Below, in pieces: positions 52,141 to 53,036 of a DNA stretch of 53,036 bases. The notes under the pieces are model-generated. The model did no database searches. It saw nothing but the letters and a program-made list of their open reading frames with translations, and had not been told where the DNA came from. The position numbers and the translations under genes are program-made. Source of the DNA: a bacterium (lineage in GTDB: Bacteria; Bacteroidota; Bacteroidia; Chitinophagales; Chitinophagaceae); the NCBI GenBank assembly GCA_027364635.1, contig DAHXOZ010000004.1, positions 1 through 53,036 of the forward strand. The letters run 5' to 3'. Numbering within the stretch: the first letter of the stretch is position 1; each line of letters starts with the position of its first letter.

Positions 52141-52758
52141 ATGACTAAATCAACACATCAGGAAATAACTAAGATTATTAAACAGACAAAGCCCGGGAAA
52201 ATATTATTTCCTACGGATTTCAGAGGAACAGGCTCAGAAGCAGCTATTAAAATGTCATTATCAAGGCTGGTAAAAGAAGGAAAAATTGAAAGGCTTGCAC
52301 ACGGCATATACTTGCACTCAATGACTCATCCAATAATGGGTAAATTGCAACCATCACTTGACGAAATAGCCCAAGCTATAGCAGAAAAAGAGCATATCAG
52401 AATACGGCCTTCGGGTGCTTATGCACTTAACAAGTTAGGATTGTCTGATCAGGTACCTACACGGTTGGTATATATAACAGATGGGCAGGCAAGGCAGATT
52501 CAAATCGGAAAAGGCAGCATTAAATTCAAACCGGCAACTCCTAAAAAATTCGGAATGATTGGGAAAATCAGTGGCTTATTGATTCAAGGATTAGAAGAAA
52601 TAGGCCCAAAACAAATTACTCCTACTTTGAAAGACCAAATAAAACTCTTACTGAAAAAGGAGGATCCGCGAAAACTTGGCCATGACATAAAGCTTGCACC
52701 TGCATGGATCAATGATTTTATTATTTCAATCAATGCCAATAAGATTGCACATGACTGA
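52141..52758 (+). CDS. AbiEi-type antitoxin/DUF6088 transcriptional regulator
   Basis: A 205-residue protein with an N-terminal winged helix (KIIKQTKPGKILFPTDFRGTGSEAAIKMSLSRLVKEGKIERLAHGIYLH) and the C-terminal AbiEi-like domain (IRPSGAYALNKLGLSDQVPTRLVYITDGQARQIQIGKGSIKFK). I start at ATG 52141, where the family N-terminus begins (MTKSTHQEI), and not at 52003, whose extra 46 residues overlap the promoter region. It would repress its own operon and neutralise the toxin encoded by the next gene, which it overlaps by 8 bp. Type IV toxin-antitoxin pairs stabilise plasmids and can block phage. Confidence 0.85.
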   Translation: MTKSTHQEITKIIKQTKPGKILFPTDFRGTGSEAAIKMSLSRLVKEGKIERLAHGIYLHSMTHPIMGKLQPSLDEIAQAIAEKEHIRIRPSGAYALNKLGLSDQVPTRLVYITDGQARQIQIGKGSIKFKPATPKKFGMIGKISGLLIQGLEEIGPKQITPTLKDQIKLLLKKEDPRKLGHDIKLAPAWINDFIISINANKIAHD

Positions 52759-53036
52759 TTGGCTGAAATTAAGTGATTCGGATAGGCTAATTAGCCTTCA
52801 ACAGGCAAATGCACGTAGTGGAATATCTATGAAGGCAATTGAAAAAGATTGGTGGGTGACTTTAATATTAAAAGCTGTTTTCGCAACAAAATATGCAAAT
52901 TATCTTCAGTTTAAGGGCGGAACATCATTAAATAAATGCTGGGGCCTAATCCAAAGATTTTCTGAAGATGTAGACCTTTCAATTTTTCCTTCTTTTACCA
53001 GCCTTGATAATGACATTTTAATAGCTGCTTCTGAGC
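52751..53036 (+). CDS. AbiEii-type nucleotidyltransferase toxin (3' truncated by window)
   Basis: 95 codons visible from ATG 52751 (MTDWLKLSDSDRLISLQQAN) to the window end. The nucleotidyltransferase core motif appears as LQFKGGTSLNKCWGL followed by RFSEDVDLSIFP, i.e. GG-T-S and D-x-D of the AbiEii/AbiGii family. It overlaps the antitoxin gene by 8 bp. The rest of the protein lies outside the window. Confidence 0.88.
   Translation, partial: MTDWLKLSDSDRLISLQQANARSGISMKAIEKDWWVTLILKAVFATKYANYLQFKGGTSLNKCWGLIQRFSEDVDLSIFPSFTSLDNDILIAASE

Overview
The window is AT-rich and has the marks of a Bacteroidota genome, most likely a member of the Chitinophagaceae or a close relative. The marks are DUF5777 and YceI envelope proteins, a HisKA_3 kinase with a LuxR-type regulator, ECF sigma factors paired with beta-barrel proteins, B12-binding radical SAM enzymes, and few Shine-Dalgarno sequences. 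Taxonomy is inferred from gene content only. No rRNA, tRNA or CRISPR was seen.

Layout. 1-4.9 kb: the end of an RND efflux pump, its adaptor lipoprotein, a ChrB-type chromate resistance domain and a secreted DUF1259 protein. 4.9-5.75 kb: non-coding, with one terminator. 5.8-7.6 kb: an ECF sigma factor overlapping a protein with a cytoplasmic head, one inner-membrane helix, a periplasmic linker and a C-terminal outer-membrane barrel. 7.7-17.1 kb: a surface-glycan block (flippase, polymerase-like protein, four glycosyltransferases, O-antigen ligase-like protein, nucleotidyltransferase). 17.1-18.1 kb: decayed DNA with a 140-bp tandem duplication and a broken DUF1259 copy. 18.2-31.6 kb: an AsmA-like protein, two B12-binding radical SAM proteins, one SPASM radical SAM protein, several methyltransferases, an amidohydrolase, a second ECF sigma factor divergent from doxX-like/folE, and a GT-C membrane protein. 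31.8-40.7 kb: a flavin-reductase-like protein, a methyltransferase, more glycosyltransferases, an ABC exporter and the initiating sugar-phosphate transferase. 40.8-42.8 kb: a DUF5777/YceI/OB-fold operon. 43-44.7 kb: a graveyard of a transposase, an NTF2-like gene and an XRE gene. 44.7-49.6 kb: a two-component system and a STAS-like gene divergent from an alpha-oxoamine synthase/GNAT fusion. 49.6-53 kb: a plasmid-type replication module (HTH protein, Rep_3 initiator, 22-bp iterons) and an AbiE toxin-antitoxin pair.

The main discovery is a shared promoter. GGCAACC-N16-CG(T/A) occurs eight times with exactly the same spacing, each time on the correct strand 9-45 nt before a start codon. A ninth, one-mismatch site precedes the AsmA-like gene. 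One exact site precedes the ECF sigma gene at 5.8 kb, so that factor is probably autoregulated and drives the others. The inferred regulon joins glycan polymerisation and glycosyltransfer, both B12-radical SAM/methyltransferase operons, the amidohydrolase operon, a GT-C enzyme and the OB-fold/YceI/DUF5777 operon. I read it as one sigma-controlled system that makes or modifies a cell-surface glycan or glycolipid; the product is unknown. The second ECF factor (23.4 kb) has its own different matched pair of divergent promoters, GTAAC(C/G)TTTT-N12-ATCTAA, for itself and for doxX-like/folE.
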